Notes: generated from the sequence alone by a model not told the origin. A stretch of DNA of 18,641 nucleotides from Acanthamoeba lenticulata (GCA_002179805.1 NAVB01000822.1:1-18641); one strand, 5' to 3'; positions 1 through 9,883 are shown, counted from the stretch's first letter. Numbers and translations: made by a program.

Positions 1-1263
1 CTGCTCTCGCGCAGCTTTTTCTCAGCGGGCGCGCGAGCGCGTACACGCGTTCATAAATACACCAACAACAACCACAACATTGATGGTGGTTCGTGACGTT
101 CAATCGTTCCAGAACGAGGCCAGTCTGCAATTGAACCTTTGCTGGATGTGCTGCAGGACCTGCGGGCAGCCGTTGATACGTGGCCGCACCACCCAGTACG
201 CGTAAACGCTTGCTTTATTTTTATCAATAGTGTTGACGTTGTCGTCCACTTGCCCATTGTTGCCCACGGAGCGGAGGTGCCGCCACACTCACGTTCATGT
301 GTACTTCGTGGTGGTGGTGGATGGGGACGGCGGCGGTATTTCTCAATCGCAACCTTTTCATGTGGAGGTGCTGGGCAAGACCACGATGAACATCGGAACC
401 ATCCAGGGCGGGTATGCGTGCCCCCCTCTCTCTCTCTCTCTCTCTTTCTCTCCCATCGGGGGGGGAGGGGGGGGCGAATTCGGTGGGACTGCTGCTTGTT
501 TGTTGGTGGCGTTTTTGTACCTTTTTCTAAAGACTCGATCGCGTGTGGTTTCGCTTGTTGCTTTCATGTGCTCCCGCCTTTCCTTGAATTGTGGAAACTG
601 CCCTAGGGTTGTGCCCAACATCATCCCTGATTCCGCTGTCGCGCGCTTGTCCTTCCGAATCGTCGACCCGATGCACCTCATCCTCGAACGTATCACGCAG
701 GGTACCCCCCCCTTCCAATGATTAGAGTCCAGCGCAATTATGCAAAGAAGAAAGCACAACAGCTCCGATCTGCTTCTTCTCTCTCACCACAACAAGCAAT
801 GCCCCCCCCCCCACCACCACGCATTACGCCGCCTCCTCTTTTCACACGCGCGCGCCACTAGTGGTGGGAGGGCGCGTCGTTGTGGAAGTCGAACCGTCGA
901 TGGAAGCCGTGGAGCTCCACGTGGTGGACGGGTATCCCACCGATGTGGTGGGCTTCGGGACCGACATTCCGCACTTCAAATTCGATGGGCAGGCGCGTAG
1001 TACCCTTCTTTTTCTTCGACCACACCGAAGCCCTCCTTTCCGTTGCCAACAAAAAGAAGACTTACCCCCCCCCCCATCTGTTTTTGTGTTTTGTGTTTTG
1101 TGCCCCCGGGCTTTGGGTTGCGCAGGCCATCCTGTGGGGGCCGGGCAGCATCCGGGACGCCCATGGACCCGACGAAAAGATTCGGGTCGTCGATTTGGTA
1201 CAGGCGATGCAGGACTACAAGCACATCATCACCCTCCTGGCGGCCAGTTGCTCAACGAGCTGA
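1..1263 (+). CDS. M20-family metallopeptidase, acetylornithine deacetylase-like (5' end missing)
   Basis: This is the 3' part of a zinc amidohydrolase gene of the ArgE/DapE/ACY1/CPG2 (M20) family, which removes acyl groups from amino acids or cleaves small peptides. My exon model is 26-48, 113-195, 368-411, 607-701, 862-992 and 1126-1263, all in phase, giving 171 residues and a TGA at 1261-1263. The readable path runs GRASAYT, then QRGQSAIEPLLDVLQDL, then LGKTTMNIGTIQGG joined to VVPNIIPDSAVARLSF. These are hallmarks of the M20 dimerisation domain. The last exon has WGPGSIRDAHGPDEKI, the conserved C-terminal Gly-Pro-Gly and Ala-His-Gly-Pro-Asp-Glu metal-site region. The first catalytic half lies outside the window. 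The fifth intron (993-1125) only keeps frame with a GC donor. The substrate cannot be told from this part. The gene is convergent with the BAH-JAMM gene. Confidence 0.85.
427..450. repeat. CT microsatellite in M20 intron
   Basis: A (CT)n run follows a C-run just after the donor of the intron 412-606. About 15 bases downstream come two G-runs. The tract is intronic and pyrimidine-rich on the coding strand, but far from the acceptor. Confidence 0.8.
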
Positions 1264-1440
1264 GAACCTCCTGCCAGAGCAGACCGCTGGTTGTCCTTGT
1301 CCCCCCCCCAAACCGTCATCATCAGCAAACACGAACGGTCACACCCGGCGTCCTTCAAGCCCTGATGGAAGTAATTACAGTTGTTTATTCGACCGTGGAG
1401 GCAACACGTGGCCAAAGGCGCCGGGCTCTCTCTCTCTCTC
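1264..1440. other. Convergent intergenic spacer, M20 gene / BAH-JAMM gene
   Basis: This 177-bp spacer lies between two stop codons facing each other. It must hold both 3' UTRs. It contains a C-run near 1302-1309 and a CT microsatellite (1426-1441) that abuts the stop codon of the minus-strand gene. No clear polyadenylation hexamer was recognised. Confidence 0.6.
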
Positions 1441-1620
1441 TCAGTGGTGGTGACTGCGGAGGGGTTTGAATTCCGCCTGCTGCCAGTCGCGCATGAGGTA
1501 GGCCATCATGTCGTCCACGAAGGCTGTCTTCTCGCCTTCGGGCATGGTGAAGCCCTCGCTCAGACGCCCCTGCAGCACCCGTCGCAGTTTCTCCTCCTTG
1601 GTCACTTTCTCTCGCCCTTC
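1441..1620 (-). other. Conserved-looking C-terminal island of the BAH-JAMM protein
   Basis: After a thousand residues of biased sequence, the last ~55 residues are of normal composition, with segments KLRRVLQGRLSEGF and FVDDMMAYLMRDWQQAEF before a His-rich end. The pattern suggests a short helical module, perhaps a binding peptide. I recognise no family. Confidence 0.45.
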
Positions 1621-4600
1621 GTTTTGCCCGCGTCCGCTTCCGGCGGGTTGCTGGTGTCGCGAGCGATCTTCCAGACGTCGTAGCCCACCGCGCCCACGTC
1701 CGCGCCCACGTGCGCCTCGTCGCCCGTTTGGTTTGTCTTCTTTCTCCTCCTCCCCCTCCCCCTCCTCCTCCTCGCCCTCTACCGCACCAACACCGGGCTT
1801 TTTCCGATCGAGCAGCATTGGCGCAGGCTGTCCCTGGTCGCTGTCCTCCTCCGTTGAAGAGGAAGAAGAAGAAGAGGAGGAGGAGGCGCTCAATCCTTCG
1901 CCTTTGCTGCGGCTATTCCGGACCGCGGCCTCCGGATTGGCGCGCGATTCAGCTGTATCGGTCGTCTGGTCTTCTTGTTGGGGGGTTGTAGCAGCCGCTG
2001 CTGCCGCTGCAGCCGCTGCCGCGGCCGCTTGTATGACGCTCCGTCTACGGCCGCGTGTGGGGCCGTTTCCCCTGCCTCGGCCCCGGGCCCGCCTGGAAGA
2101 GGACCCACCGCGACGGCTGGCGCCAGCCTCCGAGGCTGGGCCGCTGCTGCTGCTCGCGGCACTACTGGGCGCAGCGGGGTGTGCGGGAGGCGAGGGGGGC
2201 ACGGGTGCGTCCTCTATGAATTCGCCGGCGCCGAAAGAAAAGGTAAAGGCCGGAGAGGAAGCGGACGAAGAGGAAGTGGCCATGGTCGTGGTGGTGGTGG
2301 AGGAGGAGGGCGGGGATTCCACCGCAGTCGCCGCCGAGGACGAGGAGGAGGGCGGGGAAGAGAGAGGCGGGGAAGAGAAGGAGAAGGAAGACGAGGAGGA
2401 GGAGGGCCCATTGGCCAGGGCCGAGGCGATCGCGGCCTGGAGAGCGACCGGCGTGGCGCCAGTCATGTTGTTGTTGGTGGTGGCGGTGGTGGTAGCCAGC
2501 GGGCCAGTGGGGGAGGAGGGCCCCGAGGAGGTGGGGAACGGGAGGAACACGAGGACGGGCGAGGAGGGCCCCGAGTGGAGGGCGTTGGCGCACGGGAGCT
2601 CGCCCATGTCCCGGTAATCAAACAGGTTCGATCCCTCTGACCGATCGGCGAGCCGCAATTGCTCAACGCCGACGTAAATCTCGTCATCGAGCTCCAGCGG
2701 CCATCCGTCACCGCTTAGCCCCAGCGCCGGAGAGACATCGAGAGAAGCCGGCTTGCCGCTGCCGTCACAACGGGCCGCCAGTACCGCCGCACCAGTCGCG
2801 TCGGTTACCTGATGGAGGCCGAGAGCGCCCTCGGGCGGTGGCCCACCACCAGCCAGCTTCGTTGTTGCTGTTGCTGTTGTTGTTGTGATTTGTGCTGCTG
2901 TTACTTGTGCTGTTGTTGGTACGTGAGTGGTTGCCGCGGGAGGCCCCGAAGAGGCCTGCAGTAGCGGCGGCGGCGGCGGCGGACGACGAGAAGAGCCCGA
3001 AACGGGGGCAGAAGCGGGGGCGAGAGCAAGGGGGTGCAGGGCAGCGCCGTCATCGCCATCACTGCCCGCCGCCTTGCCGCCCGTCCCAAAATCCTCCCGC
3101 TGTTGCAGCCGCGGGCCTTCCTTCTCCTCCTCTTGTTGTTGTTGTTGCTTCTCCTTCTGCTCCTCCGGGCGAGAGGCGCGAGATGGAGAGGGAAACGAAG
3201 CCGAAGTGGACCTAGTAGTGGAAGAAGAAGAAGAAGGAGCTTCGTCGGGGGCGTCAGTAGTGGCGGCGAACATGGAGTCGAGGTCGGTGTCCCAGGCGGG
3301 CAGATGCTCTCGCGCCCAGGCCTCCATCATCTCGTGCTCGTCGTCCAGGGGGGTCGGGTTGGCTTGCCCGAGCAGCTGCGGCATCGCCGCAGCTGCGTCG
3401 GCCACCAGGCCCGGCGTCACCTGCCGCCGAGCCTCACCAGCCCCTGCTTGGGCCTGGCCGTTCCCACCATTTTGCTCTTTCTTCTCCTCTTCCTCCTCTT
3501 CCTCTTCGTCCTCCTCGATGTCGTCGTCATCATCAGCGGTCTTCAAAGGATCATCGTCGGGAGCTTTCCGCCCGCCATCGCCGCCGCTTCGGTCTGTGCC
3601 TTCCCCGCCGGATCCTCCACCACCACCTCCACCTCCTCCTCCCCCAGGAGCAGGGGCGCCCTCCTGGTGCTGGCGGCGATCAGAGGAGGGTGCGTGACCC
3701 GCCTGGGACGGCTGCTGCGGCGGCCTCTGCTGGCTCCCGTTGCCATCTCCGTCATGGGGGGCGCCACTACTACTACTGCCACCACGACTGCTGTCTGGCC
3801 GACTGTCCGGACTCGTCGTTGTCGTCGTCGTCGTCGTCGTCGGCACCATCGCGGAGGGGAGGGGAGAGCAACTGCTGTCACCCTCGCTTGAGCCCGCGCG
3901 CTTGCGCTTACGTGCGAGAAGCAGGAGGGCGTCTTGGCCAGAAGGGCCCGGAGGCTCCTGAGGGCCGGGCTCAGTGGCGCCATCGTCGCCGAGGTGGGCG
4001 GAGGAGGCCAAGAAGGGCGCACCGCCGCCATCGTCATGGGGCTTGGTGTCCGGCAGGGTTCCAGCCGCCTGGCCCTGGCTCATCACGGGCCGGAGAGTGG
4101 GAGCAGCCACCTCGGGGTCTTGAGAAACATCGCCGAAGCGGTGACTGTCGTCCCTACGAGCATCGTTGCCGTCGTCGTCGTCATCGTCGGTACTCGAGAC
4201 CGCATCGAGCCGTGCCACTGGCGCGCTTCGACTGCGTTCACGGCTCAAGCCTTGGGCGCCACGGCCGCGACCCCGACCCCGGCCCCTCCCTCGCCCGCGA
4301 CCCCGAGCGCCTCGGCCCCTCCCTCGCCCGCGACCCCGGCCTCGACCACCGCGCGCACGCGGAGTCGTTTCCGGCAGGCTCACGGCGTGTTCGGCATCGG
4401 GAGGCACGTAGCCCTCGTCTGTGGCCATGTAGAAGGGCGCCTCAGAGCCAGAGCCCTCCCCGTCGTCCGAGGCAGCTCTGCCGGCGGCGCCCTGGCGGAG
4501 TGCACTCTCATGGCCGCCGTTCTTGTCGTCCTCGTCATCGTAATCGCCGTCATCCGCGTCGTCATCGTCGCTGTGCTCGGGGTCGGCATCTGATCCGGAA

Positions 4601-7600
4601 TCGTTGTCGAGCTGCTGCGCCGCGTGGGCACGCCTCTTGGGAAGCTTACCGCCCTTGCGTTGCTTGTGGTGGTGGTGATAGCGGCGGATCGTCAAGGCTC
4701 CCGCGCGCCGGCGGTCCTGAGAACGCCACACCTGCCGGAAGTTGGTGCGGTACTTGTTGCCCTTGCAGCTCTCCACGATCTCCTTCTGTTCTCGCAAACG
4801 CCGCCCCAGCGTGAGGTCACACCACCAAGAAACTTGGAAGAAAGAAGAGGAGAGGGAGAGGGGGGGGGGTGAGGAGGAAGAGGAGGAGGAGGGGAAGGGG
4901 CAAGAGGCGGAGGAGGACCATGGCTAGCACGACAGAAGGCGGGACGGTGTGCTCCTGGACGACGTGGTACTGGAGCTGCATGGGCACGCTCATGATGTCG
5001 CCACCCTTCTTCCTCCGCTTGCTGTGGCGCGTGGTGAGGTTGCTTTCCTGCTTGTTGCGGATCCAAAACCAGTTGTACACGGTCTCCTCCGTCGGGAGCC
5101 TCGCGTCGTAGGTGGCTGCGACCGCCGTTTGAGAGGAAGCGCCCATCAAATCAGATTAGACCAGAGGGCGCAGATGCACACGCAACTCTCCCCCCTCCCC
5201 CCTCTCCTCCTTTTTGTTTCTCCCTTTATCTCTCTTTTTCTATCTTGGCTTCGTGAGACTGGGCGCGACGACGCCCAAGCGCGCGATAGCCGCACGGTTT
5301 TGGGGCCGGTGGAGGCGGCGGAGGAGGAGGAGGAGGAGGAAGGGGCCAGTGTGGGGGAGGGGATTGGGGGGGGGGCGCACCAGCGATGGCGCCGATGAAG
5401 GGCTCGCAGTTGCTGGCCGAGTCGCGAAAGAGGGCCTGGTAGTTGCGCTGCGTCTGGATGTCCCGGACGGAGGGGTCCGGCTGGAACAGCGGGTGCGAGT
5501 GATACCACCCGACGATGCGCATGTTCTTGCTCGCGATCTTCTCCGCCACCGCCAGCTCCGAGACGGGATCGATCTCCACATTCATGCCGTCAGTGGCGAC
5601 CCCCTCCAGCGACCGGCAGGGGAAGGCCTCCTCCACGACGATCGCTGCGCCACAGACCACCATGGCCGCCACATCACCCCACAACCACCCACCAACCCGC
5701 GCACACACGCACATGAATAAAAATAATTAAAAAGGATATTATATTTCCACATAACGAATCGACCCCATTGGGGAGGAAGGGGGGGGATGGGAGAGAGGGG
5801 GATGGGAGGGCGCACAGCGAGCGGCGGGGTCCCAGGTGCCGCCCAGGAACCCGATGACCTCTGTGTTGAGCAGGTGCGCGTGAAAATCGATGAGGAGCTG
5901 CACCGAAGCCTTGACGTGGATGGTGAAGGGCTGCGCATTCTGCTGCTCCTGTGGTGAGAGCGCGTGCCAATGCGCCGGGCCCTTGGCGAACCGCTGGCAG
6001 GGCACCATCGTGAGCGGGTCTCTGCCAACGGGCCATCAGAGAGAGAGAAAGAAGGGGACTTGTGAGACAGACAGAGACTCGCCACTCAGTCGGGCTAATG
6101 AATCGCCCTCCCCCCCCCCAACCCCAAACCCAACCAATCACCACCGACTGCGCGCGATTTGGGGGGGGGAGGCAGCGATGGAAAGACGCACCGGTCGGCG
6201 AGGTCGTGGTTTTTGTAGATGTCGCCATTCCTGCGACGGCGACTCTCGTCCGCGAGGCCGTCGTCAAAGGCGGCGGAGGGAGGAGGCGGGAGGTGCTGGG
6301 CAGCAGAGGTGGTCAGGGTCTGCAGGTGGCGCTCGTAGGTGTCGACCGATATGACGCTCGGCCGCGGGTAGGCGCCCGAAAGGTAGGGGTTGCTGCTGGA
6401 GGTCCGCGTGAGGAGGGGCTCGTCGTATTCGTCCTTCACGGGCTCCTGCACGAGGCCGTACTGCCCATTGGAGTACCACTTGCGGTAGAAGAAGTGGTGT
6501 TCGCGCTGGCAATAGTCCCTCAAGTCGCCTGCACCGGGAGCAGTTGCTAACATGAGGATCGACTTCATTCAATTCGGCGCACGGGGGAGGGGGAGGGGGG
6601 GGGCACTTCACCAATTTCTTTGTCATGTTGGACGACGCATCTGCCCTCCACCGCGTTAATGGGGTTGTCGTCGTAGTCTTCAGAGATGAAGATCTCGCGG
6701 TCATGGCACCCCTTGGCGTCGCTGTCGTGGTTGTCCTCGCCGCCAGCGCCTTTGAATGCGAGCAAGGCGGGCAGCTGGACACACACAGGGCATAGCCCGG
6801 TGAGATTGCAGAGCCACCATCTGTGCTAACGTGCTAACCCCCCCCCAACCCCCCCCCGACGCACACGCGCATGGAAGAGCAGGAGGAGGAGGAGGAGGAG
6901 GAGGGGAAGAGTACAAGCGACGCGTCGACTTCATGGTGTTGGTAGAACCAACGGCCGGAGAGCATGCACTCGCCGTCCTTGGTCTCCCACACCTCGGCGA
7001 TTTGCGCGATGTAGTGCAGGCGGCGCTTGCCTGCAGGACCGCCCTGATGAGGCTCGAGTAGGATGGTGGATTGTGGTGTGTGCACTGGGAGATAGGCGAT
7101 GGAGGGAGGGGAGGGAGGGAGGGAGGGGAGGGGGAGGAGGGCACCGTTGTGGCAGCCCGAGGAGGCCTCCTTGGGGGCCCTCAAGTAGACACAATCGCCC
7201 GTCTCGTATTTGCAGCCGTCGAGAACAAACGCGCGATAGAGCTTGCGCCCTCCGGCTTCGTCCATCTTGGGGCGACCGACCCACTCCACTGTGTACGTCG
7301 CGATCAAATCGAAATTGTTGGAGTGTTTGGGGGGGGGGGGATAAGGAGGGGTAAGCGCTTGATGAGAGGCGAACAACACTGCGTTGTGGCCCAGGCAGCA
7401 GGGCGGCGGTATCTACTACATAGACACAACAGTGTTTTTTTCGGGAGGGAGGGAGGTGGGGGGAGGGCTCTTGCCGTTGACGGTTTTACGACGCTTGGGG
7501 GGTCGCCCAACCTTGCGAGGAGGGGCGTCCAGAGGCCTCGACTTGCGTGCAGCGGCTTCGTCAGCCTTGCTCTGAGGCGCGCTGGTCGCTTCCCCCTTCC

Positions 7601-8072
7601 CGTCTAAGGAAACAGCAGGTTTGCAGTCCGGAGGCATAGCACTGCAGGCTTGCTCCATGTTACCACCTCCTGCTGCGCTATATCGATCAGCGCTCCAAGG
7701 CGAGTTTGGGCTCATCTATGTTTGGGAGGAGGAGAGGGAGGGGGGGGGGAAGAGATGCTGACCCGCGGAGGGAGTGATCGCGATGTAGTCGGCGCAGTGA
7801 TAGCAAGGGTCGTTCTCGTCACACCAGGAGAGCCTTTCGTTACGTTCGCTTGTGTACCACGCACCAGAGGGAGGGGCCTGTTGGTGAAAAATGAGTAAAC
7901 ATTGATGAAGGGGCAAAGATGGCAACAATAACTCACTTAACACATTCAATTGAAGCGGAAGGAACTCAACTAATTCAAGTTCCCTTCCGAGGCGAAGCTG
8001 GAAGGATGTACACACCATTGCATCGGTCTCGGTTATCCCTCTCTTCTTTTTGCCCTTGCTCATCACGCTCAT
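1441..8072 (-). CDS. BAH-AT-hook-MPN+/JAMM protein with giant disordered tail (putative histone deubiquitinase)
   Basis: Eleven exons (8072-8016, 7877-7763, 7672-7490, 7288-7145, 7030-6915, 6774-6612, 6528-6192, 6021-5816, 5644-5381, 5115-4919, 4785-1441) join in phase to 5,127 bp, 1,708 residues. Residues 20-57 are Cys-rich (CDENDPCYHC). An AT-hook-like RKVGRPPKR lies near 110-118. A BAH domain spans about 120-280 (YETGDCVYL, YIAQIAEVWE, GRWFYQ, HDREIFISEDYDDNPINAVE, FFYRKWYS). An MPN+/JAMM domain spans about 404-575. Its metal-site pattern is intact: Glu426 (TEVIGFLGG), then WYHSHPLFQPDPSVRD with His489, His491, Ser499 and Asp502. YDARLPTEETVYNWFWI and VPMQLQYHV complete the fold. This resembles MYSM1/MPND-type histone H2A deubiquitinases, so nuclear removal of ubiquitin from chromatin is likely. 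From residue 595 the protein is low complexity: acidic runs, RG repeats, and poly-Ser, -Thr, -Ala and -Pro. The start ATG is inferred; the frame stays open upstream. The tail exon could hide introns. Confidence 0.83.
1985..2035 (-). repeat. Poly-alanine codon tract
   Basis: A run of GCN codons (read on the minus strand) encodes about 13 consecutive Ala in the tail exon of the BAH-JAMM gene. Codons are mixed (gcg, gca, gct), so the tract is not a pure triplet expansion. Confidence 0.75.
2590..2830 (-). other. Non-repetitive island inside the disordered tail
   Basis: Between low-complexity blocks the protein reads as ordinary sequence, including LHQVTDATGAAVLAARCDG, then GWPLELDDEIYVGVEQLRLA and SNLFDYRDMGELP. 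The hydrophobic spacing looks like a small folded domain with beta strands. I could not assign it. A RAMA-like module (as in MPND) was considered, but no diagnostic pattern was seen. Confidence 0.45.
3812..3843 (-). repeat. (GTC/GAC)n triplet run encoding poly-Thr
   Basis: An almost uninterrupted triplet repeat encodes eight or more Thr on the minus strand, in the BAH-JAMM tail. It is likely length-polymorphic. Confidence 0.7.
4250..4370 (-). repeat. RG-repeat block with a 25-bp direct repeat
   Basis: The tail exon encodes a long alternating Arg-Gly stretch (RGRGRG units broken by Ala). At the DNA level a near 25-bp unit beginning ggcccctccctcgcccgcga at about 4281 recurs at about 4314. This points to tandem duplication. 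Arg-Gly boxes commonly bind RNA and are methylated on Arg; here that is inference. Confidence 0.75.
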
Positions 8073-8337
8073 TCCCTCCAGCGGCACACAACCCGAATCG
8101 TAGATAGAGGAATGAAGGGGCAAGAAGGAAGAAGAAGAAGAACAGGAACGATGACACGTCAAGCCAAGATGGCGTTGCCGCGCATCAGCTCTATCCGGAC
8201 TGATGTAGATGTAAGGCGTGTTCAAGAACGCGACCGCACTCGCGAGATGACCCTTGGCCGCACGCACAGGAAAAGTGGTCTTTTTTTATCCCCTTTTTTC
8301 TTTTAAAAGAAAAAAAAATATCCCAAGAGAGGGAAGG
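8073..8337. promoter_or_regulatory. Tandem spacer between PRP17-like stop and BAH-JAMM start
   Basis: This 265-bp spacer carries the 3' end of the PRP17-like gene and the promoter and 5' UTR of the BAH-JAMM gene, both on the minus strand. It contains an AT-rich palindrome (8294-8315). The minus strand is open across much of it in the BAH-JAMM frame, so an extended N-terminus is possible, but no ATG upstream of 8072 supports it. Confidence 0.5.
8294..8315. repeat. Perfect 22-bp AT-rich palindrome
   Basis: T6-C-T4 is followed directly by A4-G-A6, a perfect inverted repeat in an otherwise GC-rich region. It lies 23-44 bp past the stop codon of the PRP17-like gene (minus strand). It could mark a 3'-end or termination signal, or be a nucleosome-free element of the next promoter. 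Confidence 0.75.
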
Positions 8338-9883
8338 TCAGTCGTCTTCATCATCCGCCTGCGCCGGAGCGGACGGGCCAGGCTTGGGCGGCCCCACGCG
8401 GGAGCTCGCCGCAGGAGGAGGTCGAGGCGCGTCATCTGAGTCCGACTCTGAGTCTTGACCATGATCAGCTGCAGCACCTCTGGGGGGTTCTTCCTCGAAG
8501 ATGGTTTCGATGTTCTTCTTCTCCTTTTTCTTCTTCTTCCGCTCCTTCTTTGGCTTTTCCGCCTCTTCTTCCTCCTCTTCGTCGCCCTCGCCCTCCTCTG
8601 CGAGCATAGCCTGCCTCTCCATTTGTTTTCGTTTCTTCTTGCTGATGGGCTTCCAGGCCTCGTACGCTGTTACTTCCTCCGCGGTCTGGTTGTTGTGGCA
8701 CATCCCCCCCCCCCCCAACCCCAAATAAATGGGCGCGCGTGTCTCAGCAGAGAAGGGCGACTTGGATCGGATTGGACTGGATGGGAGAGCGAAAGGATGG
8801 GAAGAGGGATTTGGGAGGAAGAGAAGGGGGGGGAGGGGGAGGGAGCCATGTGCCAGCCAGCGCGATCAGGCAAGACTAGAAGAGAGAGAAGAAAAAGAAG
8901 AAGAAGAAGAAGAAGGTTACCAGCTGTTCGGGTGCCGTTTCACCAACTGGCGGAGCCCACGGCCCCATGTAGTCATCGGAACCGGGGTCACCGGATTGCG
9001 CTCTCCTCTGCTTGGCCTGCTTTCTAGTGCGGCTCGAAAGGAGGAGGAAAGGAAAGGAAGAGGGCCACGAGGGGATTGGACAAATGCCGGGGAGTTTCAT
9101 AGTAAGTAAGAGTCCGATGCCTGGCGGGGGCTCCCTTCAAAAGAAAATAGGGGGAGAGGGGGGAGGGAGAGAGAGAGAGAGAAAGGGAGATATCTCGAGA
9201 GTAGGCCGACAAGAGAAAGAGAGAGAGAGAGAGAGAGATGGAGGGACGCGGCCTCACCGGAGCTGGCGGGCGGAAGGGCTTGGGTCAAACACCGAGGTGG
9301 CGGCCTTGGCTTGAAGACGCTCGGCGTTGCCGACCATGGCAGTGTGGTGCGCGTTCACGGTCGGATCGGCGGCGAAGCCGTAGCAGTGGAACGTGTGGTA
9401 CTGCTGGTCAAAGAGGAAGGCATTGAGGTTGGTTTTTTCCACGTGTCCGGTGGGTGTGTTGTTGGTGGTGTCCCGTCGAACGCCAGGTGGCAGAGCAGAG
9501 GGTCCCTGCACAGGTGCATAGAGAGTGTCCACCTTGGGGTTGAACATCACTTCCTTGGATTCGGCTCTGGCAAACGCGCCCAAACCCTGCGCGCAAGACC
9601 TCCGGTGTCAGCGGCGAACAACAATCTTTTGATTGAGGGAAATAATTAACGAGGCAATGCAGAGCTCACTGGCCACGCGTGCGCACGCGTATAATGGCTT
9701 GATTTAAACTCGAATGCGTACCAAAATGGGGGTAACCGAAGGGGTCAGATCTACGCTGACGGGAAGAAGCGTGGTTGATACCGCTGCAGTGGTTGCGACG
9801 GTTGTCTCTTCTTCCTCGTTTAATCTCTCTTCCTCGTTATCGTTGAGCTCATCCTCGTCCACGTACGAAGCAAATACGTCCAT
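8338..9883 (-). CDS. Prp17/Cdc40 N-terminal region protein without WD40 repeats
   Basis: Prp17 (Cdc40) is a second-step pre-mRNA splicing factor. Four exons (9883-9722, 9586-9258, 9023-8921, 8685-8338) join in phase to 942 bp, 313 residues. Family landmarks appear in order. An acidic start MDVFASYVDEDEL is followed by EVMFNPKVDTLYAPVQGP, then TGHVEKTNLNAFLFDQQYHT plus FHCYGFAADP. Next comes SGDPGSDDYMGPWAPP (matching the GPWA motif), then a Glu/Lys-rich stretch with KNIETIF. In Prp17 a seven-bladed WD40 propeller normally follows, for about 570-600 residues in total. Here an acidic Ser/Asp/Pro-rich end leads to a TGA at 8340-8338. The next gene starts 265 bp further, and no WD40 exon fits between. 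The family match is firm. Whether the propeller is a separate gene elsewhere is unknown. Confidence 0.82.
8882..8916. repeat. GA/GAA microsatellite in PRP17-like intron
   Basis: On the coding (minus) strand this is a (TTC)n/(TC)n run directly after the donor of the third intron (8920-8686). It is pyrimidine-rich at the 5' end of the intron. Confidence 0.75.
9164..9240. repeat. Two GA microsatellites in PRP17-like intron
   Basis: Two (GA)n arrays lie around 9167-9184 and 9221-9239, inside the second intron (9257-9024). The transcript reads them as CT runs. They are simple-sequence tracts with no sign of function beyond intron composition. Confidence 0.8.

Noticed and set aside
139..606. Plus-strand frame read straight through the M20 introns
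   Set aside because: The sequence stops matching M20 after DTWPHHP and resumes at LGKTTMN in another frame. The middle is intron with CT and G runs.
1508..2617. 369-codon plus-strand frame
   Set aside because: It is antisense to the BAH-JAMM tail exon; long antisense frames are expected from GC-rich triplet repeats. The minus frame joins in phase to real domains.
4919..5149. Separate gene starting at 5145 with a homeobox-like VYNWFWIRNKQE helix
   Set aside because: The segment YDARLPTEETVYNWFWI continues the MPN fold, and the acceptor at 5116 joins in phase with the JAMM exon ending at 5381. It is an internal exon, not a homeodomain start.
8112..8306. Small plus-strand ORF MTRQAKMALPRISS in the PRP17/BAH-JAMM spacer
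   Set aside because: It has no recognisable domain, no splice context, and lies across promoter and 3' UTR sequence of minus-strand genes.
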